From an uncultured Lachnospiraceae bacterium (GTDB lineage: Bacteria > Bacillota > Clostridia > Lachnospirales > Lachnospiraceae): DNA of 56,013 nucleotides. The stretch's first letter is position 1; each line of letters opens with the position of its first letter. Below are positions 43,891 to 52,434 of the stretch, one piece after another. The DNA is taken from assembly GCA_947367855.1 (NCBI GenBank), contig CANBFE010000026.1, positions 1 to 56,013 of the forward strand, written 5' to 3'. Made by a program: the position numbers and the translations under genes. The notes under the pieces are model-generated. The model had not been told where the DNA came from. It was given only the letters and a program-made list of their open reading frames with translations, and ran no database searches.

Positions 43891-44487
43891 TTACCCCCCC
43901 GAGTTATCAGGCACTTTTTTACTGTCTGCAGTATCATCCCAGTAATGATTTTTCCGAATTAAATCATAATACTCTGATGCCAGTATCCCAGCCACTGTCA
44001 AATCCCGAAACTTCCCCCCCTTAAACACATACTGCCTCCTAACACCTTCCACATGCCAACCGCACTTAGTATGCATTCTCTTTGAGGGTTCATTATCCTC
44101 AAACCAACTGCTATCCAACCGATTTAATCCTAATTCATCGAAAGCATATCTCATGATTGTCATCAGCGCATCAGTACCTGTTCCCTTAGAACGATGTTCT
44201 TTTTTTGCCAGCTTTATTCCGTGGACCGCACGCCTGTTTTTCCAGTCAATATCTGTCAAAGTGATAATTCCCACAGCCCCATCCTCAGGTGTTTCTATCA
44301 CAAATCTCAGATTCAGCGAGTCCCCGTAATGAGCCTCAAACCATCTCTCCTGAGCATAGCTTGATACTGGCAGAGCCCATCCCACCACCAGATTTTCGAT
44401 CTCCGGGTCATTAAACATTTCCCGGCTCATCTCACAGTCCGCCTTCTCCATTGCTCTGAGAGTAACCCGTTTCCCTGCAATATTCAT
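43891..44487 (-). CDS. GNAT-family N-acetyltransferase (RimJ/RimL-like)
   Basis: A 198-residue acetyltransferase: RVTLRAMEKADCEMSREMFN at the N-terminus, IKLAKKEHRSKGTGTDALM acetyl-CoA loop and LNRLDSSWFEDNEPSKRMHT. This layout is frequent in nucleotide-amino-sugar N-acetyltransferases of glycan clusters. The gene ends in a G7 tract coding GlyGly directly before TAA. A second G7 tract lies inside it at FKGGKF (44014-44020), and the ribosome binding site region includes a G6 run. The terminal tract would alter the C-terminus on slippage. Confidence 0.8.
   Translation of the reverse strand: MNIAGKRVTLRAMEKADCEMSREMFNDPEIENLVVGWALPVSSYAQERWFEAHYGDSLNLRFVIETPEDGAVGIITLTDIDWKNRRAVHGIKLAKKEHRSKGTGTDALMTIMRYAFDELGLNRLDSSWFEDNEPSKRMHTKCGWHVEGVRRQYVFKGGKFRDLTVAGILASEYYDLIRKNHYWDDTADSKKVPDNSGG
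43894..43900 (-). repeat. Homopolymeric G7 tract, copy B of TCGGGGGGGTAA
   Basis: The coding strand reads CTCGGGGGGGTAATT at the 3' end of the RimJ-like acetyltransferase; TAA is its stop. G6 would add a short tail, and G8 would fuse it in frame to the next acetyltransferase. Confidence 0.75.
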
Positions 44488-44503
44488 TCTGTTTCTGTCC
44501 CCC

Positions 44504-45451
44504 CTATATCAATTTTTTTATACAAGCAAAAATTGTACTCATATCATCCCCGTCATACCTTTGGTCACATGGCAGCGGCAGAATATTTTTCGCCAGTCTG
44601 TACTCGACAGAATCCTGCGGACACTCCGTAAGCACATTCGGCCAGAGAACCGGAATGTATATTTTACGTTCAAGCAGCTTCTTTCTGATCCTGTCCGCAT
44701 CTTCCGACATAAACGGATACATAAAGGGTCCTTCACACTCTCTTACCTTCAGCATGTTTTTCTCCCCAAGGGCGCAGGCCAGGATGTGAAAGTTCTCCTC
44801 CCTCTTTCTCCGAACAAATTCATAATCAATTCCATGAAGAAGATTCTCTGTCAGCCATGACATTTTCTTTACAGGCTCCTCTGCAAAAAAACGGTTATTG
44901 TCAGCTGACTGGCTGTAAAACTCCGATGCAGGTCTTTCATAGCGCCCCAGAACGAACCCCATCCGTGTATAAGATTCATCCCGGGTCAGTTCCCTGTCCA
45001 GTCTGGATTCCGTATACAGAAACGCCCCGTCCGGCACCCCAAAGTATTTGCGGCAGGTATAAATGGTATCCACCCCGGAAACAGGCTCCCCAAAGTAGTG
45101 CTGCGCATTATCTACAATTGCTTTCGGATGTTCCCTGATTATCTCCCCAAGCATTTCCCGGGACAGTTGACCATAATAATTTACCAGATAAAGCCATTCG
45201 TCCTCCTGCATTTCCGGCACTTTAAGATGGAATTCTTCCGTAACAGAATAATATTTGACAACGACTCCCATCTTCCTGCAAACACCTTCCACAGAACTGC
45301 ACAGAAAGCGGGGCAGACATATTTTCTTTATATTTCTGGCCTCAATTAAGTATGCCAGTGCATTCCTGCCGCAGTTTAATGCAACGGCTCCTTCGTGCCT
45401 CATGGGAAGCTTATAAGTGTCAAGCTCCATATAGCCGCCTATTTCTTTCAT
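44504..45451 (-). CDS. Aminotransferase-fold (DegT-like) protein
   Basis: A 315-residue protein with a PLP-transferase-like layout: MRHEGAVALNCGRNALAYLI, ICLPRFLCSSVEGVCRK, AIVDNAQHYFG, and a possible PLP lysine in TCRKYFGVPDGAFLY. It is shorter and more diverged than the DegT enzyme at 40909, so catalytic activity is uncertain. ATG 45451 has AAAGGAAACG. It lies between the sugar-transfer ATP-grasp gene and the acetyltransferases; it may make a second amino group or bind an amino-sugar substrate. Confidence 0.6.
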   Translation of the reverse strand: MKEIGGYMELDTYKLPMRHEGAVALNCGRNALAYLIEARNIKKICLPRFLCSSVEGVCRKMGVVVKYYSVTEEFHLKVPEMQEDEWLYLVNYYGQLSREMLGEIIREHPKAIVDNAQHYFGEPVSGVDTIYTCRKYFGVPDGAFLYTESRLDRELTRDESYTRMGFVLGRYERPASEFYSQSADNNRFFAEEPVKKMSWLTENLLHGIDYEFVRRKREENFHILACALGEKNMLKVRECEGPFMYPFMSEDADRIRKKLLERKIYIPVLWPNVLTECPQDSVEYRLAKNILPLPCDQRYDGDDMSTIFACIKKLI

Positions 45452-45515
45452 CGTTTCCTTTCCCCTATACCCCAGACAATTTATCCAAAGTTCCTTCTAT
45501 ATAATGTATCTGCAA

Positions 45516-46617
45516 TCATCCCCGCATACGCTCTCTGAAAAATGCGCCTGCCTCGCTTTCCAGAATAGAACCATCCAGCTGAATCGCATCCAATGAAGTC
45601 AGGGAATTGATTTCCAGAATCTTCACCTTATCATTCGAAGTGACTACAAAATCAATTCCAAGATATTCCAACTGAGGAAATTGTTTATGAAATGCCCTGC
45701 AGGCTTCCACAATGTTCTCCCACTGCGGAATCTTTCCCTCCAACCGTCTCCCTGTATCCGGATGCTCCCTGATAAGACGGTTTTCACCACTTTCAATATT
45801 AACCACATTCCCTCCTGAAAACTCTCCGGCAGCATTCAGATAACAAAGCACCCCGCCTGCATTATAATTTTCCACAAAACCGGACTGCCTTGTCCCAAAC
45901 CGGATAAATCCTTTCAGCAGCAAAGTTTTACCCCCCCCGAACCCCCAACAAATAGCGTATACAGTTCACCGTATCCGAACAGTATCCGGCCAGTTCCCTA
46001 TGCGGCTTTAGAAATTCCGTAACCAGATACTCCCGCAGAGAAGCGATCTCGGAACAAAAACTATCTTCCTTGAGCATCCTGCCGTTCAGCAGATAATTCC
46101 CTCCACTGTACTCTGCCCTGTAAAATCCCTCTCCTATGGAACCGGCTACCTTTTTCAGCGCCAGTTCACCCTTTTGCCTTAACAGCGCTGCAATATCCTC
46201 AACTGCGGCAGCCTCTTTTTTAACCGGGCAGTCAGGCAGGCATAAAATATCTCCTCCTGCGCTAATATGAAAATAGTATTCCGGCATATACTGATCCAGT
46301 TCCGTTCCTGCACATAAATATTTCAGGGTCAGCTTGTCGTCAATCCAGGCCGAATACCTGCCGTTAAGCGGATGCATTCCATAATACTGTACATTGGACA
46401 GGTACCCGGCACAGTTCTGTTTATTCAGTCCCAGATAACGCCAGTCCGGAACAGTAAATCCTCTTCTGTGTATTCCAAAAATCTTTCCAAAGGATACCTT
46501 TCTGTCCCTGTAATCCTTTAAGTAACTGTCCGCCAGCATAAATACCTCGGGTCCTCTCATTCCCCACCTGGCTTTTAGAAATAAAATATATGCCTTTTTT
46601 GCAATCTTCTTTATCAT
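45516..46617 (-). pseudogene. Sugar-transfer-associated ATP-grasp protein, out of frame at a G8 tract (possibly phase-variable)
   Basis: Two adjacent frames make one protein: 46617-45928 (229 residues, ending NCIRYLLGVRGG-stop) and 45923-45516 (LLLKGFIRFGTRQSGFVENY...). At the joint the coding strand has TTC, eight G, TAAAAC. With seven G the frame reads RGGKTLLLKGFIRFG straight through to the second half, about 366 residues. C-terminal parts LEYLGIDFVV and VKILEINSLTSLD are the ATP-grasp metal/ATP region. Proteins with this domain (ATPgrasp_ST type) sit in O-antigen and teichoic-type clusters; the transferred group is unknown. The break may be a phase-off state, a mutation, or a homopolymer error. 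Confidence 0.72.
45931..45938 (-). repeat. Homopolymeric G8 tract, copy C of TCGGGGGGG(G)TAA
   Basis: The coding strand reads TTCGGGGGGGGTAAAAC in the middle of the sugar-transfer ATP-grasp gene. Loss of one G restores a full-length frame. Confidence 0.8.
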
Positions 46618-46626
46618 TTCTTCCCT

Positions 46627-47844
46627 CTATTTCAGAGTTACCCGGATCCACTGCTCCGGTTTTTCCACCATGTCCAGCATTTGCTCCAGACCGTCAAATT
46701 GCATCAGCAGGATTCCCAGTGTTGTGTTTGCACCGGAAAATGCTTCCACCGGATCCCCGCTTTTCTTAATCAGGTGATCCTCCACCAAATGTCTCTTTCT
46801 GACTTCCGGCGAAATCTCAACTTTTTCCAGAATGCCCTTCCTGCGGCTGTGGACGGCGTAATAAGCCCAATACCCCTTCTGCCTGCAGCGATCCAACAAC
46901 AGCTCCCTGGACACGGCTTCTCCCATGGCAGCCTTGACGGCACATTCCACCAAATCAACTCCTGTGGCATGGCGGATGATCTGCGGAATATAATTCCCTC
47001 CGCTCCTGGGCGCCATCTCCATCAGGTACACATTGCGGTCCCGGTCCACCCGTATATCAAAGTTATACGCGCACGTTCCCATTCCCAACAGGGTAATCAG
47101 CCTCTGAATTTCATCATGTACCTTCTTCTGTATCGGATCCGGCATTACACAGGGAAAAGTTGCGGCCACTGGCACAAAGGGGTTTACGCCGCCCTCTTCA
47201 AAATGATCGTTGGCAAAGCAGCGGAACACCAGTTCCCCATCAACAGAAAACCCGTCGCCCGCAATCTGGTACCCGGATTTCTCCACATATTCCTCAACAA
47301 TGAACCGCTTTGCCCGGGAAAAAGACAGAGCCTGTGCGATTCCTGCTTCCGCCCCCGCCGCCTCGTCAATACGGCTGACCCCCTTGCTGCCCGAGGAATC
47401 TACCGGCTTGATGAGAACCGGGAAACGGAATCTGCCCTTTCGGATATCTTCCAAAGCTTGCTCTGCCATAGAGTATCCTTCTGCTTCCGGCGTACAAAAG
47501 CCATGTTCTTTCAGGAATGCCCTGTATTTGTCTTTATTGCACAGGATTTCAACGGAAGTATACGGATTTCCGGGAAGTCCAAGATGATCCGCCACATAGG
47601 CTGCCGCAGGCGCTGCAGGGTCTGATGCATAGGCAAGAACACCGTCAACCTGTTCCTGCCGTGCCACATTCAGCACCGCCTCCCTGTCTGTTGTACTCAC
47701 CCGGTAAAACCTGTCCGCCGCATACTGCCCTGGGTTGTCCTCCAGATAGTCACAGAGAACTGTTTCATATCCCAACCTTTTTGCCGTTTCGATTGCCGTT
47801 ACCTGTTGGGCTGAACCGCCCAATAACAGTAGTTTCTTTTTCAT
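46627..47844 (-). CDS. ATP-grasp ligase, paralog 2
   Basis: A 405-residue ATP-grasp enzyme, clearly paralogous to 42073-43329 along its length: LLLLGGSAQQVTAIETAKRL, CDYLEDNPGQ, VLIKPVDSSGSKGVSRI, VYLMEMAPRSGG. Two near-identical domain layouts in one cluster suggest two successive or alternative carboxylate-amine ligations, for example different amino acids. The ATG overlaps the flippase stop by four bases, so it is translationally coupled. Substrates cannot be read. Confidence 0.82.
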   Translation of the reverse strand: MKKKLLLLGGSAQQVTAIETAKRLGYETVLCDYLEDNPGQYAADRFYRVSTTDREAVLNVARQEQVDGVLAYASDPAAPAAAYVADHLGLPGNPYTSVEILCNKDKYRAFLKEHGFCTPEAEGYSMAEQALEDIRKGRFRFPVLIKPVDSSGSKGVSRIDEAAGAEAGIAQALSFSRAKRFIVEEYVEKSGYQIAGDGFSVDGELVFRCFANDHFEEGGVNPFVPVAATFPCVMPDPIQKKVHDEIQRLITLLGMGTCAYNFDIRVDRDRNVYLMEMAPRSGGNYIPQIIRHATGVDLVECAVKAAMGEAVSRELLLDRCRQKGYWAYYAVHSRRKGILEKVEISPEVRKRHLVEDHLIKKSGDPVEAFSGANTTLGILLMQFDGLEQMLDMVEKPEQWIRVTLK

Positions 47845-49322
47845 TTTCTTGTATCCTTATGCATAACCGTTTTTACGCTATCCCATATATACAGAAAGGA
47901 CTCCATTTTCAATACAGCAGAACCGACGGCATAGACCAACGCCCCCAAGATTACCTGTATACATAAAGTAACCAGAGAAGGCAAATCAAAAAAGGCAACT
48001 GTATACACACAACTTCCCATAAACACAGCCAACAAAATACTGGGAAGAATGTCCTTTATCTGGTCTGCATAGCTGTATCCCAATAGTTTTCGGTTAGGCC
48101 ATGAATTGATAACCTGACTTATCACATTCCCAAACAACATACTGTACGCCATGGCCAGAACGCCAAACTGTATGGAGGAAATCATTAAGATCAATCCCAC
48201 ACCCTTTTTGATAATTTCCAGTTTTAAAAACAAATCGCTGCGGCCCATTGCTTTGATGGCGTTTAGGTTCGCGGTATGAATGGGCTGAAACATACAGGTA
48301 ACACTGAAAATACGCAGAAAAGGAATGCAGGCCAGCCATTTGTCTGTGAGAACCAATCTCACCACAGTCTCTGCAGTAAAGGCCAGTCCCATCATCAGCG
48401 GGGCCATCACATACACGCTTACTTTGATTGCTTTTCTTGTCATTTTTCTAACCTTTTGCCGATCATCCTGTACACTCGACATTACAGGAAACAGTACGCT
48501 GTCTATGGAACTGTTGATGTTATAGACAATGAAATTGGGAAACTGATGTCCCCTGTTATAATAGGCCAGATCGGACGAGGAATAGAGCTTTCCCACCAAC
48601 AACTGACGAAGATTACCGTATACCGTATCCAGAAGTGCTGACGCCAACAGCTTCCACCCAAAAGAAAACAGTCCTTTCAGCCTCGATAGGGAAAAGGTTC
48701 TCCCGGGACGCCATTTTACCGTAATCCAAAGAATAGCAGTATCAGCAGCCGCATTAAAAATCTGCTGTACTGCCAAGGCCCACACACCGTACCCCATATA
48801 TGCCATGGCAATGCCTATTGCCGCAGCCCCAATGGTTCCTCCCAGAGTAGCATAGAAAAAATGTTTGAACAGCATATTTCTGGACACGTACGCCTGCTGC
48901 ACATTCTTTACGCCGGAGATGATCAGCGTCAGGCTCAGCACACGAACTACTGCCGTAAGCTCCCTGTCATTGTAGAATTCCGCAATATAGGGCGCCGCAA
49001 TATACATCCCCAGATACAGAACACCGCAGACTGCCATGTTAAAGTAAAAAACAGTGGAGAAATCCTTGTCATCCGCATCCTTTTTCTGAATAAGTGCATT
49101 GCCCATGCCGCTGTCCACAAATACCTGCAGCACTGCCGTAAAAACTGTAACCAGTGCAACCGTCCCGTATACTTCCGGCGCCAGAAGCCTGGCCAGGACA
49201 ATAGATACCACAAAGGAAACACCCTGGGCCCCGCATCGTTCCGCAAAACGCCAGAAAAAGCTGTTCATCACTTTTTCTTTTTGATTATGCAAATTATCTC
49301 TTTCATCACTACTCAAAATCAT
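47841..49322 (-). CDS. Oligosaccharide flippase (Wzx-like)
   Basis: A 493-residue membrane protein of the polysaccharide transporter family with about 14 hydrophobic segments: SFFWRFAERCGAQGVSFVVS at the start, IVLARLLAPEVYGTVALVTV, LALAVQQIFNAAADTAILW. It would flip the undecaprenyl-linked repeat unit across the membrane. I kept the ATG at 49322 because family members start with a charged cytoplasmic segment; 49268 is an alternative. Pairs with the Wzy-like gene, indicating Wzx/Wzy-dependent polymer assembly. Confidence 0.85.
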   Translation of the reverse strand: MILSSDERDNLHNQKEKVMNSFFWRFAERCGAQGVSFVVSIVLARLLAPEVYGTVALVTVFTAVLQVFVDSGMGNALIQKKDADDKDFSTVFYFNMAVCGVLYLGMYIAAPYIAEFYNDRELTAVVRVLSLTLIISGVKNVQQAYVSRNMLFKHFFYATLGGTIGAAAIGIAMAYMGYGVWALAVQQIFNAAADTAILWITVKWRPGRTFSLSRLKGLFSFGWKLLASALLDTVYGNLRQLLVGKLYSSSDLAYYNRGHQFPNFIVYNINSSIDSVLFPVMSSVQDDRQKVRKMTRKAIKVSVYVMAPLMMGLAFTAETVVRLVLTDKWLACIPFLRIFSVTCMFQPIHTANLNAIKAMGRSDLFLKLEIIKKGVGLILMISSIQFGVLAMAYSMLFGNVISQVINSWPNRKLLGYSYADQIKDILPSILLAVFMGSCVYTVAFFDLPSLVTLCIQVILGALVYAVGSAVLKMESFLYIWDSVKTVMHKDTRK

Positions 49323-49406
49323 ACTTCCTTGCTCATAGCTTTATCACTTAAGCATTACCTGAAACCATATGTTAAAATCCTTACAAAACACTGTCTCTTT
49401 CTATTC

Positions 49407-50432
49407 CTATAGCGGATGTTTCCATAATGCCAGCCTTCGGTATATCTTGGGAAAAACAATTTCTACGAAAGTTTTCAACTGCGTGTACAGGCCAATTTTA
49501 TAGTACTTCGGATAAAAAATTTTGAACACTTTTTTATTCATTGCATCTATTTTAAATTCTGCCCGTCTAATCCCAACAGAAATTTCCCGATGAAATTTTC
49601 CCTCCGACAACTTGTCAAAGTTCATTAACCCTGCTATTAAATAACGTTGATTCTGTACTGCAGCATCCGGGTGTTTTTGCATGTATGAACTATATCCGCC
49701 GGACATTTTTCTGTAACAAGTCTGGATTTTATCAATATAGTACCCTTTTCCATTCAGCAGACAATATAATTGCAACGGCATATCCCCATACGGAAACACC
49801 TTGAACTCCTTCTCCATAATATTTATATAGCCCAATTCCAATTCTGACCTGTAAAAAAAACCTGAAGTATGAAATGTCCAATAACCGCATTCAAATTCAC
49901 TGTGAACCAAATCCTTCAGAGTAACAATGCCTTCTTCAAAAATATCCTTGCTTGGTATTACTTCACTTCGTTTTCTTCCCGATTTTTCTATACATTGCGT
50001 CTTACAAAAGCTAATTGAACATTGTGGATTCTTTTCCAAGGCCTCTGCCTGCCGTTGAATTTTTGTTTCGTCACACCAGTAATCGTCCCCCTCACATATC
50101 GCAACATATTTCCCTTTTATGCTTGCATATTTAATCCGCATCAACGATCCATCCTGTTTAGAATATTGGTTCTCTGTTTCATATATGGGATGAATGATAG
50201 AAGGAAACTTTTCTGCATATTTTCTAATAATCTCTGCAGTACAGTCAGACGAAACATCGTCATGAACCACTATTTCAAATGGAAAATCTGTTTTCTGCAT
50301 CAGAAAGCTATCCAACGCCTGTTCTATGTAAGCCTCATGATTATAGGCTAAACACCATATTGTAACCAAAGGAGACGATATCTTTTCTCTATTCCAGCTT
50401 CTCATGATCTGTTCTTCAGTATAGTCTATCAT
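49407..50432 (-). CDS. Glycosyltransferase family 2
   Basis: A 341-residue GT-A enzyme: VTIWCLAYNHEAYIEQALDS, VVHDDVSSDCTAEIIRKYAE and the DxD-like motif CEGDDYW. It adds a sugar to the lipid-linked repeat unit from a nucleotide sugar. A C-terminal basic region with hydrophobic patches likely contacts the membrane. I chose ATG 50432 with GGAAGGTGC upstream. AT-rich like the adjacent Wzy and downstream glycosyltransferases, which suggests that the core of the cluster was acquired separately. Confidence 0.85.
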   Translation of the reverse strand: MIDYTEEQIMRSWNREKISSPLVTIWCLAYNHEAYIEQALDSFLMQKTDFPFEIVVHDDVSSDCTAEIIRKYAEKFPSIIHPIYETENQYSKQDGSLMRIKYASIKGKYVAICEGDDYWCDETKIQRQAEALEKNPQCSISFCKTQCIEKSGRKRSEVIPSKDIFEEGIVTLKDLVHSEFECGYWTFHTSGFFYRSELELGYINIMEKEFKVFPYGDMPLQLYCLLNGKGYYIDKIQTCYRKMSGGYSSYMQKHPDAAVQNQRYLIAGLMNFDKLSEGKFHREISVGIRRAEFKIDAMNKKVFKIFYPKYYKIGLYTQLKTFVEIVFPKIYRRLALWKHPL

Positions 50433-50469
50433 AACGCACCTTCCACTCTCATTTTTATATCTCCAATAT

Positions 50470-51597
50470 TTAAAGCACATAGGGTATCACAGGGTCATCA
50501 TAAATGTTTAACATATACGGATATGTTTGTCCATTATTCATGTATACAATTTGATAATACCATAAAAGCAACAGACTTCCCCAAATAACTGCTTTAACAA
50601 ATCGGATATATTTCCAACAAAAAGCCCTCGCTATTTCCGGATATATTGCACACTTAAATATAGAAAAATATAGACTTAGCCTGTATAACGTTACATCTAT
50701 TCCCCTCAATTCCGCAAATACCAAATCCAACAGCAATACAATAATCATAAAATTATAATATGGTCTATTGCTGCGTTTTACAGAAGCCATATACCATATC
50801 AAAATGATAAATGGAATTCGTATGATCAACTGATTAAAACTATAAGCCATATTTATTCCATTATTGAAATACTTGAAAAATTTATCTCCAAATACCCCCG
50901 TATATATAATCATTTCCGCGGCTCTTCCAATGAGTGGAGTGCCAATTATCGAGACAACTGCAAGGAAATATTTCAGAGAATATTTCCTCCGGGCAAAAAC
51001 CATTACATATATTGGATATATAATTACAGCCAAAAGAGATGTAATATGGAACTGCATTGCCAAAGCAATTATCAATAAATATTTCAATAATTTTCGTTGA
51101 TGTACATACCGAAATCCGTATATGGTCACTGCAACTGCCATGCTCTGTCTCATCAAATTAAGACTCTCATTATAAAATAAAAGATAATAAATCATAAACA
51201 TTTCGGCAATGGACAGCCTGTCAGATACATTCCTTTTAATGTATGAAAATCCTTTATAGATAAATATCAAAATAAATAATTCTACTACAAAAAACTGCCA
51301 TGCTATGTTTTCTGTAAAAAGTGAAATAATATGATTTAGCAGCAAGTATCCATATTCAACACCATAGATACTATTCCACCTCCCCATCCATGATAAGGAA
51401 GAGGAACCTATTGCCGAAGCAAAAACCTGCCTTGCATACAGCAAAACATCTGTCCCCACATAAGAAGACCTCATCCCCGCCAGAACAGCTGGTATCATAA
51501 TACCTATTACCAGACAGGCTATGCGCTGATTTCCTTTCCCCTTTTCCGCCCAAAATATAAATATTCCCGACACAGCAAAACAGGTTAAATATATCAT
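50470..51597 (-). CDS. Polysaccharide polymerase (Wzy/EpsG-like)
   Basis: A 375-residue membrane protein with about ten to twelve hydrophobic segments and a conserved early loop AGMRSSYVGTDVLLYARQVF, typical of EpsG-type polymerases. It joins repeat units outside the membrane. ATG with GGAGTATC. Neighbours are a GT2 and a DUF4422 glycosyltransferase; this is the specificity core of the cluster, and it is AT-rich. Confidence 0.82.
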   Translation of the reverse strand: MIYLTCFAVSGIFIFWAEKGKGNQRIACLVIGIMIPAVLAGMRSSYVGTDVLLYARQVFASAIGSSSLSWMGRWNSIYGVEYGYLLLNHIISLFTENIAWQFFVVELFILIFIYKGFSYIKRNVSDRLSIAEMFMIYYLLFYNESLNLMRQSMAVAVTIYGFRYVHQRKLLKYLLIIALAMQFHITSLLAVIIYPIYVMVFARRKYSLKYFLAVVSIIGTPLIGRAAEMIIYTGVFGDKFFKYFNNGINMAYSFNQLIIRIPFIILIWYMASVKRSNRPYYNFMIIVLLLDLVFAELRGIDVTLYRLSLYFSIFKCAIYPEIARAFCWKYIRFVKAVIWGSLLLLWYYQIVYMNNGQTYPYMLNIYDDPVIPYVL

Positions 51598-51644
51598 TTA
51601 GATACTCCATTCTTCTGTATCTGTCTTTAACTGAATACAGAAAA

Positions 51645-52406
51645 TCATTTTTTTTCTCTTAAATCAATTCCCATATATGTTGCCAAATATGAATTAGCCC
51701 TCCTGAATATCTTTTCTTTTATTGTCACTTTTGTTTCGGTATTCACCACATTTAATTCTTTTACCTTCAGTTTATTCTTCCTGATCCATATCAAAAGCAA
51801 TCTCTCAGATAAATAGCCAAAAACACGTTTTTTCTGCCCGGTGTACTCGTTATAAGGAATCTGTTTCATAAGCTCAAACAGTATTGTAAATAACCATTCA
51901 CAATATTGATGGTACAAAGACTTTCTCATATACATCATGTTATATGGATAAAATGCCTTCTTTATCATTACCTCATTTAATATATCCCTGTAATCCGGAT
52001 ATTTTATACTTATGCATTTTATTGCCATATCCAAATCGGAAATGTTATGTTCACTGGAATACTCATATTGCTTATACACACTAACCGCAAAATGGTCCAG
52101 TCTGGGCAATACCAAATCATAATCTGCCAGAGCATCCCTTAGCTTTAATTCATTTATGATCTGTTTTCCTTCTGCAAAAAAACGTCGATAGTGACAAATA
52201 CCTATATAATCAGCCTCTACATTCTTCCAAATCCAATACATTCCCGTCAATTCACAGAAATAGGGATTCAATCCTGAGATATTATCGCCCACATTATCTC
52301 TCAAATATCCCAGATCTTCATTATTTTCAGCTCCTGCCTGTATTACCGCAAACTCCTCAGTGTTTGTTGGAAAGTTACATTTTTTATGTGTTATTATATA
52401 AACCAT
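51645..52406 (-). CDS. DUF4422 glycosyltransferase
   Basis: A 253-residue protein with the DUF4422 motifs MVYIITHKKC, RDNVGDNISGLNPYFCELTG, YWIWKNVEADYIGICHYRRFF and LVLPR, followed by YPYNMMYMRKSLYHQYCEWL. The family acts as glycosyltransferases in capsule and O-antigen clusters; donor and acceptor are unknown. The ribosome binding site is weak. Confidence 0.85.
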   Translation of the reverse strand: MVYIITHKKCNFPTNTEEFAVIQAGAENNEDLGYLRDNVGDNISGLNPYFCELTGMYWIWKNVEADYIGICHYRRFFAEGKQIINELKLRDALADYDLVLPRLDHFAVSVYKQYEYSSEHNISDLDMAIKCISIKYPDYRDILNEVMIKKAFYPYNMMYMRKSLYHQYCEWLFTILFELMKQIPYNEYTGQKKRVFGYLSERLLLIWIRKNKLKVKELNVVNTETKVTIKEKIFRRANSYLATYMGIDLREKK

Positions 52407-52434
52407 TTTCTTTCTCTCATCACATTATTTTCCA

